A DNA stretch of 64,000 bases, taken from positions 27,896 to 91,895 of the forward strand of contig NZ_CDCA01000009.1 of the NCBI RefSeq assembly GCF_000820185.1, read 5' to 3'. Of this stretch, positions 42,486 to 53,842 are shown piece by piece. Numbering within the stretch: position 1 is the stretch's first letter; each line of letters begins with the position of its first letter. The position numbers and the translations under genes were made by a program. The notes beneath the pieces were generated by a model. That model was not told the DNA's origin, made no database searches, and worked only from the letters and a program-made list of their open reading frames with translations. Source of the stretch: Aeromonas tecta (GTDB lineage Bacteria > Pseudomonadota > Gammaproteobacteria > Enterobacterales > Aeromonadaceae).

Positions 42486-44646
42486 GTTTCATTCCTCCGA
42501 GTGCCTTTAGTTTATCAAGAGCTTTCGGCCGGGTTCGCATTTGCTCTGGAGTTCCAGGATTTAATATTTTATCTTTAGATACTTCAAGTTTTGGTAAGCG
42601 TTTTTTTCCATTGATGTCTAATGCTTTATCAAGACGTGAAACTTTATCTATTGCTAATTTAATCAGAGTCCCATCAGGGATTGAATTATCTTCCAATTTT
42701 TCGATAAGTGCTTTGCAGTGTTCTATCGTAATAAGTCGCTTGTTAAGAAATGCTTCTGAGTTAACCAAACCATTATTCACGGCTTGTTGATCACCAGTTA
42801 AGAGTATTTCTTCATGCTTTAACTTATTCTTTAAGCGTTTCAGCTTTTCATCATCTCCTTTTTCACAGACTTGTTCTTCACAGTTCACGCAGTCTCGATG
42901 TTTTTCGCAAGGATTGAGTACATATGAATGGATACAGACACCAAACTCAGTTACATGTGCAGTTATATTTTCATCTGCATTGATCTCTTGCAGCGTTTCA
43001 GGAGTGACAACAACAAGTTCCGCAATGCCAAGGTTAGAGTGGCTATTATGATTTTTTGTGATTGCTCGAAGTTTTGTGTTTAATTGTTCAGGAGTCTGGT
43101 GATTATAAACACGTGTTTGCTTTGGGTCGGCTCTCCCAGACCAACGAGTTAATAGTGTGTCAGACATTCCGCCTAATTTCGCCATCGTATTTAACAGGTG
43201 GCGTAACTGATGACTGAGTACCTTCATTGATAGATAGTCATGGCGCTCAAACAACGACCGTTGATTTGTCATACCACTACTATCTTTTGTTTTCTTCTTT
43301 GTCGCAGATAAATCTTCATTTATCGTGCCAATGGTTGGCATCCAAAGCTCTGTTGTACTTGAACCTTTCATACTATGGAAAGAATTGTTCATTTGAGAAA
43401 AAAGTGCATCAGACCATTTGATTTTTATGCCATCGCCTGTCTTGAATGCGATCTGGGGAAAGCCATTTTCTTTTATTTTTTCACGTACAATTTCATTTAG
43501 CTCAACCATTGTTACTTCATAATGCTTTCTATCTATTCCATACTTCTTAAGAAGTTGATTACTTAAGGTTTGACCTTTTTTTGTTTGGAGTCCTGTTTTT
43601 ACAACGATCTCACCTTTCACTTCTACATATTCTTCAAAAAGATCTACCTCAAGGCCTAGGGCAAAGCTAACCTGTTCCCTAGTAAGCTTCTCATTTAAGG
43701 TAATACCTGCGGGACAAGGAAGAAAATTTGTTTTTTCTTCTACTGATTGAGCAAATGCCCTTGCGTCAGCAGACAGGCTTCTTAACCGTTCAACCGCTTC
43801 CTTAACGATGTCCCACATACATTCAGGCACCCATTCAACTTCGAAACCATATCCTTTCCCTGAAAACCAACGGAGGCCGAGTTGTTTTTTACCTTTTGCA
43901 TCTTTTGCGACCTCGATGCAATCAGCCTTCAAATAAAATAGCTCAGACCCTCGTGCTGGTGCTGCCATTAAAAGCGCAATGCAAGCCGTGGTAAATATAT
44001 CCCGTGATGAGAGGTTGTTTTCTCCAAGGGAAAATATTTCAGCAATAGCCACTAAGGCATCATCATTTGGAAGTTTTTTATCACGATATTGTTTACCTTT
44101 CTCTCCAACTTTTTCAAGCGCATCCTCTCCTCTCTTGACAGGGTTTTTCCATGTGAATCTTTTAACTATTCTCTTCTCACAAAGAAAGCGGCTCATAACT
44201 TCAAGCTCTATACCGCAATGATACGCTGCTTGAGGAGCATAATTTTCACGAGCGAGTTGAGCTGCGTTATCCAAGATGGCAGGGTTTACTTGAGTTATAT
44301 CTACTGAGCCATGCGCTCGCAACATAGCCAGTTCAATAACACGCAGTGCTTTTGATTCATTTTTGGGTTTTGTGGGTGCATGGCTCTGTTGATAGGTGAA
44401 GTATGCTTTAGCAAAAGGCATGATTGAGTCATCAAGTTCAAATTCCTTTCCCCGTTTTCTTGCATTCACTCCCAGCTTGGTGAAATTAACAACACCAGTC
44501 CAGTATGCAGAGTCGTAGCAATATTCTTCTTGAGAACTCTTAATTGGAGGCAAGTGAGGATATGACTCGCACAACTCGATAAAGTCAGCTAGATTCTGTT
44601 TATGTTCAAACTCATACTTTGGTTTGAAATTAATTAGTTCAGACAT
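42478..44646 (-). CDS. Large tyrosine-recombinase-like protein (probable GmtZ-type integrase)
   Basis: 722 residues. Catalytic-domain motifs are readable: Arg in AAPARGSELFYL, HQLRH (LSHQLRHLLNTMAKLGG), Trp in LTRWSGRADPKQ and the Tyr nucleophile in RVYNHQ. This gives an R-H-R-W-Y set like Flp-type variants. A Cys-rich patch (CEKHRDCVNCEEQVCEKGD) follows, possibly zinc-binding, then a helical tail. It overlaps both adjacent genes by 8 bp. Within GMT elements it is most likely the GmtZ integrase, but the assignment between this and the 541-residue protein is uncertain. Confidence 0.75.
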   Translation of the reverse strand: MSELINFKPKYEFEHKQNLADFIELCESYPHLPPIKSSQEEYCYDSAYWTGVVNFTKLGVNARKRGKEFELDDSIMPFAKAYFTYQQSHAPTKPKNESKALRVIELAMLRAHGSVDITQVNPAILDNAAQLARENYAPQAAYHCGIELEVMSRFLCEKRIVKRFTWKNPVKRGEDALEKVGEKGKQYRDKKLPNDDALVAIAEIFSLGENNLSSRDIFTTACIALLMAAPARGSELFYLKADCIEVAKDAKGKKQLGLRWFSGKGYGFEVEWVPECMWDIVKEAVERLRSLSADARAFAQSVEEKTNFLPCPAGITLNEKLTREQVSFALGLEVDLFEEYVEVKGEIVVKTGLQTKKGQTLSNQLLKKYGIDRKHYEVTMVELNEIVREKIKENGFPQIAFKTGDGIKIKWSDALFSQMNNSFHSMKGSSTTELWMPTIGTINEDLSATKKKTKDSSGMTNQRSLFERHDYLSMKVLSHQLRHLLNTMAKLGGMSDTLLTRWSGRADPKQTRVYNHQTPEQLNTKLRAITKNHNSHSNLGIAELVVVTPETLQEINADENITAHVTEFGVCIHSYVLNPCEKHRDCVNCEEQVCEKGDDEKLKRLKNKLKHEEILLTGDQQAVNNGLVNSEAFLNKRLITIEHCKALIEKLEDNSIPDGTLIKLAIDKVSRLDKALDINGKKRLPKLEVSKDKILNPGTPEQMRTRPKALDKLKALGGMKRG

Positions 44647-46264
44647 ATTCCAGCTCCTTTTTATTACACTCCAGTATTACTTGCATGACGGCATAAATTG
44701 CGCGGTCATTAACTGCGGCTACAGTGAGGTCATTGGTTATCTGTGCGATCCGATCTCGCTCATTAACGAGCCAGTTTAATACCAAATGATGCGGTGCATG
44801 ACGCCACGGCCGAAATTTTGGGCAGATATAGCAGGCTACAGGAGCATTATCGAAGCACGGGGAGTTGGTGCCACACGAACCAATATCTCCGCTAACCTCA
44901 CGGCAAGGAATGCGCGTAGCATCTGGAGATTGAGACTGTGCTTCGGCTTCATCTTCAACTACTTTCCCCGTAAACGCATTAGCGTATTTAACCAATTGAG
45001 GACTCATAATATCACTGATTTTTTGTGCAAATTCAGGAATGTTTTTTATGTAAACATCAGCATGCTGTGTATCAGAGTGATCGAGAAGTGTTGCCACTGT
45101 TATTAAGCCACAATGCTCTTTAGCTGCCCTTGTTCCAAGGGTATATCGGAAACGATATGCGTTAGCATGAAGTTTTTGACCTGTACGCTCGGAAGTAATG
45201 TCAAGCTTGTCGATTGTGAACTTCAGGACAGCATTTAAGTAAGAAGATGCACAATGGAACATGTCCGTCTTTTTAAGAATTGATAATAAATCGGCATCAT
45301 CAACATCACAAATATTAGGTAAATGTTTATATTCAAAATAAGGGTATTGATAACTTAATAGTTCTTCAATGCGCCTAGTGTTTCCGAAGCCCATAGGGAA
45401 AAGTGGAAGTTCAAGCCTCTCTTCATCACTTAATATATGTCCAACAAGGCATTCGGCATCAGCGATGACATTCTGCTTATGCTTCATAAGCACTTGCCCA
45501 ATGCTCTCAATAAACGCAGCCCTCCGGAAGGATGAACGAAAACCGAACCCTCTCTGCTTTGCACGTGGAATGTTTAGGTAATAATAAATTTCACCAAGTG
45601 GTGATACATCTGTTTTTATGTCCTTAATTTTGAGTGATGCTATTTGAATAGGGCGTCGCCCTGATGCAGAAAACAGCTGAACTATTGAGTATTCTTCATC
45701 TGTGACTCGGCCTTCAGCGTATGCATGATCTAAACCTGCAATAATTGCTTCATGTTCGAGGTCTGAGAACGGTCCATCAATAGGGTCAAATGATGCGACA
45801 GGTAATCCTTTGTCTCGCCCTTTAAAACGCCACTTATTTATTAGTTCTAATGTATTTTTGTCGATGATATTAAAACCCCAAAAATCTGCCTGTCTAATAA
45901 ATGCGCGCAGAGAGGACGGTTTATCATGATCATTCTTATCAGGAAATGCCATTTTGAATGCTAGTAAACCTAATTCACTAAAGGTCGTATGTTTTGTGAC
46001 TCTTGTGTATTTTATGAGCATTTCACATAGGGAATTAACGTACCAAGAAGATTTATTTTCAGAAAAATAAACTAAAGCTCCCCTGATTTCTTCCGCTATA
46101 TTTTTATCATAACCGGATAAAGCAAACCCTACTCGTACTTTAACCTCACGGTTCAATCGCCAATATTCATCATATATATCGAATTCATAACCATTGAAGG
46201 ACGTTGTTTTCGAAACCTCCTTGAGTTGTGCTAATTTTCTATCTTGAAAAGTTATTTTTTTCAT
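44639..46264 (-). CDS. Second tyrosine-recombinase-like protein (possibly VPA1269-type)
   Basis: 541 residues. It has Arg in SASGRRPIQIASLKI, a YRFRYTLGTRAA block aligned with the usual HxLRH (so the first His is replaced by Tyr), and LLDHSDTQHADVYI carrying the final His and Tyr. The C-terminus has a Cys-rich segment (CREVSGDIGSCGTNSPC...CYICPKF). The altered catalytic His suggests reduced or partner-dependent activity, as in heteromeric recombinase trios. AGAGG precedes the ATG. It lies between the 441- and 722-residue recombinases on the same transcript. Confidence 0.72.
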   Translation of the reverse strand: MKKITFQDRKLAQLKEVSKTTSFNGYEFDIYDEYWRLNREVKVRVGFALSGYDKNIAEEIRGALVYFSENKSSWYVNSLCEMLIKYTRVTKHTTFSELGLLAFKMAFPDKNDHDKPSSLRAFIRQADFWGFNIIDKNTLELINKWRFKGRDKGLPVASFDPIDGPFSDLEHEAIIAGLDHAYAEGRVTDEEYSIVQLFSASGRRPIQIASLKIKDIKTDVSPLGEIYYYLNIPRAKQRGFGFRSSFRRAAFIESIGQVLMKHKQNVIADAECLVGHILSDEERLELPLFPMGFGNTRRIEELLSYQYPYFEYKHLPNICDVDDADLLSILKKTDMFHCASSYLNAVLKFTIDKLDITSERTGQKLHANAYRFRYTLGTRAAKEHCGLITVATLLDHSDTQHADVYIKNIPEFAQKISDIMSPQLVKYANAFTGKVVEDEAEAQSQSPDATRIPCREVSGDIGSCGTNSPCFDNAPVACYICPKFRPWRHAPHHLVLNWLVNERDRIAQITNDLTVAAVNDRAIYAVMQVILECNKKELEYV

Positions 46265-46300
46265 ATAACTACCTCTTCTCTCGTAGGTTTTAAAAAACCC

Positions 46301-47620
46301 TTAACAAGGGATATCTTCATCATTATTTTCGACTATACTACCTTTATTTTTAACTCTTGTTTTTTGAAGCTCCAGCCCGATCTTCATAGCTTTTTTATGT
46401 TTATATAACCTAGTGTAAAACTTTGCTGAATCTGAGCCCTCTTTCCACCCTTGCACCCAACATCTGAGCTCTTCAGATTCTTCATAAGTTATATCATCAG
46501 CCTTAATAAGTTTCTCGACAAGCTCTGAAAATCTATCATTCCATGTATGCCTTAAACCATGAGGTTTAACTTTAAAACCAACAGTATCACTAAGTTCTTT
46601 AAATATTTTATTAAAAGCAGATGACGACATTGGAGTTGCTTTATTGGCACCGTTTTGATGGCTGATAAATAAGTAAGGGCAGGTGTTAGCTCCAACAACG
46701 GAACTTCTATAATTAAGTACATATTCCTCAAACATACTAGCCAATTGTGGTGTTATTTCCACAGTACGGCTTAGAGTTTTAACTCGTGGTTGGTTCAGTC
46801 GAGGGTCATTTTTATTGTCGGGATCACGCCAGATATTTAATGTAATTCCAGAGATTCCTTGGACAAGGTCGGTCGTTTTTATATTAAGAGACTCGCCTTT
46901 ACGGCAGCCAATATCAAGTAGCAAGTTTACAATTAGTTGGTTACGAAATTTTACTGCGTTTCCTTTCCATGGATTGGTAGACGAATCGAGTCTAACAGTA
47001 TCTAGAATTTTAGCTTCTTGAGTCTCATCAAGTGATTGGAACTCACCTATTCCAGCTTTATTTTCTTGATTGTTAGCCGGTTTTGAACCTCTCTTCGCTA
47101 TCAGCCAGTTATACATCCGCTCAGATTCATCCGATTCAAACAAGCTATCAGCGAGCCACTTAATGTATTTAGCTGCTTCAGTAACATTATTATAGCCATT
47201 AGTGCTTGTTACTTCTGTGACATCGATCCTGACACCATAACGAATTTTTTCTTTTTTTAATGGCTTCAATATAGCTATATTTTCATTTTTCTTGCTAAAA
47301 GCTATATTTTTTATAGCCTCATCTAAATTTGATTTTTTTTTCTTAAGCCAGCTAGTGATTAACTCGACTTCATCACGCTTGAGCCAATCACCACGAGTAA
47401 AACGCTCTTCTAATCTAATGTTAAGATAATCACATATTTCGAGTAATAGTTTGATGGAATTGAGTTTACTTTTTATTGTGTTATACGCATCCCCGTTGTT
47501 TCGATGATGTATCGTTGAGTACAGGGTTGGGTAAGTCATAGGATGATCGCTTTCTGTATCAACCAAGACAGCCATTCGCTCTCCAGATTCATGTACAAAT
47601 TGTCTAAGTTGATATTTCAT
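46301..47620 (-). CDS. gmtY: Tyrosine recombinase (GmtY-like)
   Basis: About 439 residues from the ATG at 47620 (a TTG two codons upstream is possible). Canonical motifs: Arg in DIGCRKGESLNIKTTDL, HGLRHTW, Trp in CWVQGWKEGSDSAKFY and the nucleophile Tyr in KFYTRL. It is the first gene of a four-gene integration/excision operon and the one nearest the island end at ssb, as expected of the main recombinase of a GMT-type island. It catalyses site-specific DNA strand exchange. Confidence 0.8.
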   Translation of the reverse strand: MKYQLRQFVHESGERMAVLVDTESDHPMTYPTLYSTIHHRNNGDAYNTIKSKLNSIKLLLEICDYLNIRLEERFTRGDWLKRDEVELITSWLKKKKSNLDEAIKNIAFSKKNENIAILKPLKKEKIRYGVRIDVTEVTSTNGYNNVTEAAKYIKWLADSLFESDESERMYNWLIAKRGSKPANNQENKAGIGEFQSLDETQEAKILDTVRLDSSTNPWKGNAVKFRNQLIVNLLLDIGCRKGESLNIKTTDLVQGISGITLNIWRDPDNKNDPRLNQPRVKTLSRTVEITPQLASMFEEYVLNYRSSVVGANTCPYLFISHQNGANKATPMSSSAFNKIFKELSDTVGFKVKPHGLRHTWNDRFSELVEKLIKADDITYEESEELRCWVQGWKEGSDSAKFYTRLYKHKKAMKIGLELQKTRVKNKGSIVENNDEDIPC

Positions 47621-47675
47621 ACACAATCAAACCTTACATATATTAATGGTGTTGGATTACCAAAATAAGACTATA

Positions 47676-47718
47676 AAAAAAGCCCACAGAAATCACAATG
47701 ATTTACGGTGGGCTTTCT
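47676..47718. terminator. Hairpin between the recombinase operon promoter and ssb
   Basis: Arms AAAGCCCAC and GTGGGCTTT carry an inner AAATC/GATTT pair, with TCTTTTAG after it on the plus strand and A-runs before it, so it can end transcripts in both directions. It may shield the island from ssb readthrough. Confidence 0.6.
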
Positions 47719-47782
47719 TTTAGTTATTTGTTTTATAAGGATATTTTACTATATACCTTACAATATTACTCTATGGTGAAAC

Positions 47783-48364
47783 TCAGAACGGAATGTCGTC
47801 GTCGAAATCCATCGGCGGCTCGTTGTAAACCGGCGGGGCAGACTGGGGTTGCTGCTGTTGCTGAGGACGGCTGTAACCGCCTTGCTGTTGCATGCTTTGC
47901 TGAGGGGCGGCGGTAGGGCGCTGCATGTTTTGCTGCGGAGCAGCCTGTTGCGGCTGGCCCCAGTTGCCCTGGGACTGTTGACCACCCATGCCTTGACCGG
48001 CGCCGCCTTGCGGACGGCCACCCAGCATCTGCATCACGCCGCTGAAGCTGTCGACCAGCACTTCAGTGGTGTAGCGCTCCTGGCCACCCTGATCCTGCCA
48101 CTTGCGAGTCTGCAGTTTGCCTTCGACATAGACCTGGGAGCCTTTCTTCAGGTACTCGCCCGCCACTTCGGCCAGCTTGCCCATGAACACCACACGGTGC
48201 CACTCGGTGCGCTCTTTCTGCTCACCGGTCTGCTTGTCGCGCCAGGATTCGGAGGTGGCCAGGGTGATGTTGGTCACGGCACCGCCACTCGGCATGTAGC
48301 GCACTTCCGGGTCTTGCCCTAGGTTACCGATCAGAATGACTTTATTGATGCCTCGACTGGCCAT
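47783..48364 (-). CDS. ssb: Single-stranded DNA-binding protein
   Basis: 193 residues. An N-terminal OB fold ([57 protein letters not shown], given in parts) is followed by a Gln/Pro/Gly-rich linker and the conserved acidic tail MDFDDDIPF that recruits repair proteins. It is essential for replication and repair. The AT-rich island begins within about 20 bp of its stop codon, leaving the gene intact. Confidence 0.97.
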   Translation of the reverse strand: MASRGINKVILIGNLGQDPEVRYMPSGGAVTNITLATSESWRDKQTGEQKERTEWHRVVFMGKLAEVAGEYLKKGSQVYVEGKLQTRKWQDQGGQERYTTEVLVDSFSGVMQMLGGRPQGGAGQGMGGQQSQGNWGQPQQAAPQQNMQRPTAAPQQSMQQQGGYSRPQQQQQPQSAPPVYNEPPMDFDDDIPF

Positions 48365-48880
48365 AATCTCTCTTCCACCCTTTATATACCGGCCAGGCCT
48401 GATGCCCGGACCAATTCAACATATCGTTCGTTTTCGGTGAGATGCCTGCCACTGGGTGGGCAGCATCGTCACTCAGGTCATGGCTGTGTTCGATCCGGCA
48501 GTATATATCACCAGCCGTTCGTCGCAGCGTTTGCTCGCAATAGTAACAGTTGGCGAGCATGAGCGCACACCTTCCTGCCGGAGCACGTCAATCCCGCCAC
48601 CGGATCGAGATGTAACTTACCCGAGGTGCGGGGGCACCAGCAAGTAGAGGGTATGGGGGGAGGCGAGGCTCGCTCAGGCCGCTGATAAAGGGAGTTGCAG
48701 GCACTAGTAGACCCCCCAAATGGGGAGGGTATGCTAGTCGTTTGTATTGATTGAGAAATTACTAAGCTTCAAAGGAATCACCATCCTGCCTAATACTTTT
48801 TTAATACTTCGGTCGGAAGGGGGATTGGTACTCTCTCCTGGCAAAATGCCCCGACCTGAATGTGCAAGGAAGTCTGCTTG
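48365..48880. other. Regulatory region between ssb and the LuxR-type gene
   Basis: No gene supported. It should hold the ssb promoter. A weak LexA-like element (CTGG-8 bp-ACTG on the minus strand, near 48496-48511) deviates from CTGT-8-ACAG in both half-sites, so SOS control of ssb from here is doubtful. Confidence 0.4.
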
Positions 48881-49519
48881 ATGACGCCCGAATACCCCTT
48901 AGTGCTGATAACCGAAAATAATGCACAAGCTATCAGCTTTCAGCGCCACCTCAGTGAGCAACTTGGTTTGTCCATCTTGTTGGTCGGGGAGCTGGATGCG
49001 TTGCCGCAATCCTCTGATACAGAATGCCAACCGCTGCTGCTGATCGATCTGGATTACCTCAAGTCGGCGCAGCAAGCGGACTGGAGCGCGGCTATCTGCA
49101 GTCGTTTCGGTGAGGCCAGTGCGGTGTTGCTCAATGCTCCGACCAGCACGGATCGGGAACTGCTGCTGATGTGGCCTCACATCAGCGGGCTCTTTTTCCG
49201 TCAGGACAGTCTGGATCGGTTGGTGATCGGCATTCGCAAGGTGCTGCAGGGGGAGTATTGGATCCCGCGCCACCTGCTGTGTGACCTGGTCGATTATTAT
49301 CGCAAGGGCAGTGGCCAGCCGCTGCGCAACCAGATGCTGCTGACGGCCCGCGAGCAGGAGATAGTCCGCCACCTGATGACGGGAGCCTCCAATACCGAGA
49401 TCGCCGACAACCTGTTTGTGAGCGAACACACCATCAAGTCCCACCTCTATAACGTGTTCAAGAAGTTGAACGTCAAGAACCGCTTGCAGGCGGTGAGCTG
49501 GGCCAAGGAGTTTCTCTGA
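48881..49519 (+). CDS. LuxR-type regulator of the CsgD/VpsT family
   Basis: About 212 residues from the ATG at 48881 (AAGGA upstream; 48860 is an alternative). A degenerate receiver-like N-terminal half is followed by a LuxR HTH ([48 protein letters not shown], read in parts). The layout matches CsgD/VpsT biofilm regulators. Where VpsT has its c-di-GMP-binding W-[FLM]-[TS]-R motif this protein has WIPR, so nucleotide binding is uncertain. It lies between ssb and uvrA. It probably influences biofilm or surface genes. Confidence 0.85.
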   Translation: MTPEYPLVLITENNAQAISFQRHLSEQLGLSILLVGELDALPQSSDTECQPLLLIDLDYLKSAQQADWSAAICSRFGEASAVLLNAPTSTDRELLLMWPHISGLFFRQDSLDRLVIGIRKVLQGEYWIPRHLLCDLVDYYRKGSGQPLRNQMLLTAREQEIVRHLMTGASNTEIADNLFVSEHTIKSHLYNVFKKLNVKNRLQAVSWAKEFL

Positions 49520-49544
49520 GCATCGGGGTTAGGATGCTAATAAC

Positions 49545-49560
49545 CTGTCTATTCATCCAG
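49545..49560 (+). promoter_or_regulatory. LexA-box-like site upstream of uvrA
   Basis: CTGTCTATTCATCCAG fits CTGT-N8-CCAG, one base from the LexA consensus CTGT-N8-ACAG, and recalls the E. coli uvrA box, which also carries TATTCAT. It lies 55 bp before the uvrA start, supporting SOS induction. Confidence 0.7.
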
Positions 49561-49614
49561 TAGTCTCTATGCCATACTGGTTCGCTCTGGTTTGTGTATC
49601 GAGCGTGCAAGAAG

Positions 49615-52443
<2,829 letters not shown>

Positions 52444-52459
52444 GCAGAGCGTCAACGAA

Positions 52460-52485
52460 CAAGGGGCCTAGGCCCCTTTTTTGTT
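52460..52485 (+). terminator. uvrA terminator
   Basis: Arms AAGGGGCC and GGCCCCTT with a TA loop are followed by TTTTG, starting 17 bp after the uvrA stop. Confidence 0.9.
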
Positions 52486-52579
52486 GGGCGAGAAAGGGGC
52501 TGGGTGGTCAGGGGCGCGCAGATCCCGGCCACTGTCGGTCCAGGCTGGCGAACCAATTTGTTGGCGGAGAGAGTGGAAA

Positions 52580-52705
52580 TTAGTGGGTCAACATCAAGAA
52601 GGCGAGTGCGACGATAAATCCAAGCAAGATAAATAGAAATGACCCTATGCCCCAGATGGCGGCCAGGATGCCTATTACTTTTTCTCTTCTGGTTTGATTC
52701 TTCAT
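52580..52705 (-). CDS. 41-residue single-pass membrane peptide
   Basis: The frame reads MKNQTRREKVIGILAAIWGI and continues with a hydrophobic stretch to end LMLTH. A basic N-terminus followed by about 28 mostly hydrophobic residues predicts an inner-membrane small protein with its N-terminus inside. The ribosome site is weak, which lowers confidence. It lies alone between uvrA and ompW, in otherwise empty AT-rich DNA. Confidence 0.5.
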   Translation of the reverse strand: MKNQTRREKVIGILAAIWGIGSFLFILLGFIVALAFLMLTH

Positions 52706-52943
52706 AAAAGACCGATTACAGCTGCGCTACATGGCCGTAATAAAATACCTTGATTGTGATAATTAAACAACGATCCTGGCGGTGATTTGGCCTATTAAAG
52801 GTGTATTTAAATTATGCTTTAATAATTTAAAAGTGAAGAGAAACTACCATAACTTATTATATTTACTGGTGTTTATATCTTGTCTTGATGCTTTTACCAT
52901 CAGCTAAAGATGTTGTGCGCATCTACCTATTTATTGATAACTA

Positions 52944-52957
52944 TTGAGCTGAATCAA
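52944..52957 (+). promoter_or_regulatory. FNR-box-like site upstream of ompW
   Basis: TTGAGCTGAATCAA matches TTGA-N6-TCAA, about 73 bp upstream of the ompW start. ompW is oxygen-regulated through FNR in E. coli, so the site is sensible. The rest of 52706-53029 is AT-rich leader without a gene. Confidence 0.6.
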
Positions 52958-53029
52958 TAACCGTTCATTCACATCCTTTTATAGTTTTCGGGCTTACAAC
53001 ACATAAAGAAAACAAAAAGGAAATACGTG

Positions 53030-53641
53030 ATGAAAAAGATCCTTCCTCTACTGATCGCAGCCGCTTTTGCTTCCCCCGCCGTCATGGCACATCAGGCCGG
53101 AGATATTCTGGTGCGTGGTGGCCTGGCCTTTGTTTCCCCGCAGACTAGCAGTGACGACGTGCTGGGCACGGGTGAGCTGGATATCGACAGCAACATGCAG
53201 CTGGGGCTGACCCTCTCCTACATGCTCACCGATAACTGGGGGGTTGAGCTGCTGGCCGCCACGCCTTTCTCCCATTCGGTCTCGACCCCGGGCCTGGGTG
53301 AGGTTGCCAAGGTCAAGCATCTGCCGCCGACCCTGATGGCGCAGTACTACTTCGGAGATGCCAACAGCAAGGTGCGTCCTTACGTGGGAGCCGGTATCAA
53401 CTACACCTTCTTCTTCGATGAGGAGGGCCGCGGCGCACTGGATGGCACCGACGTCAGCGTCGACTCCTCCTGGGGACTGGCGGGTCAGGTGGGGCTGGAC
53501 ATGGCGATCAACGATCGCTGGTTCGTCAACGCGTCTGCCTGGGTCATGGACATCGACACCGAGGTGCACACCGCGGTAGGCACCATCAATACCTCCATCG
53601 ATCCGGTGGCCTTTATGTTCGGCGTCGGCTACCGCTTCTAA
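53030..53641 (+). CDS. ompW: Outer-membrane protein OmpW
   Basis: 203 residues. A signal peptide (MKKILPLLIAAAFASPAVMA) is followed by HQAGDILVRGGLAFVSP, LGLTLSYMLTDNWGVELLAATPFSH, KVRPYVGAGINYTFFFDE and a C-terminal FMFGVGYRF. This is the eight-stranded OmpW barrel with terminal Phe. It forms a narrow hydrophobic channel in the outer membrane. The ATG at 53030 is preferred over a GTG one codon earlier, with AAGGA upstream. Confidence 0.95.
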   Translation: MKKILPLLIAAAFASPAVMAHQAGDILVRGGLAFVSPQTSSDDVLGTGELDIDSNMQLGLTLSYMLTDNWGVELLAATPFSHSVSTPGLGEVAKVKHLPPTLMAQYYFGDANSKVRPYVGAGINYTFFFDEEGRGALDGTDVSVDSSWGLAGQVGLDMAINDRWFVNASAWVMDIDTEVHTAVGTINTSIDPVAFMFGVGYRF

Positions 53642-53689
53642 CCAGCATCAGGTTGGCCGCCTCAAGGCCATGACGAAGCACGTCTCTTT

Positions 53690-53716
53690 TGGCCCGGCTC
53701 TGTTCGGGCCCTTTTA
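53690..53716 (+). terminator. ompW terminator
   Basis: Arms GGCCCG and CGGGCC around GCTCTGTT are followed by CTTTTATA, about 50 bp after the ompW stop. Confidence 0.65.
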
Positions 53717-53842
53717 TATCCGAAATCGGGCATTATTCGTGATCTCATCCGTTATAAGCCCCACTTGCTACTCTCCCATCGTCTCCCTCTGCCGATAGAC
53801 CCTGCGTTCACGTCATTTTTCCCAACGAGTGAGGATGTCTCT

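Noticed and set aside
33368..47772. ATATTG inverted similarity at the two island ends
   Set aside because: Only a 6-9 bp imperfect match that does not extend; insufficient as a terminal inverted repeat.
33269..47775. CTCTATG shared at 33269-33275 and 47769-47775 as an attachment-site direct repeat
   Set aside because: Only 7 bp, and the left copy lies about 85 bp inside core-like sequence before the composition change; chance match is likely.
48496..48511. LexA box controlling ssb
   Set aside because: Both half-sites deviate (CTGG and ACTG); much weaker than the site before uvrA.
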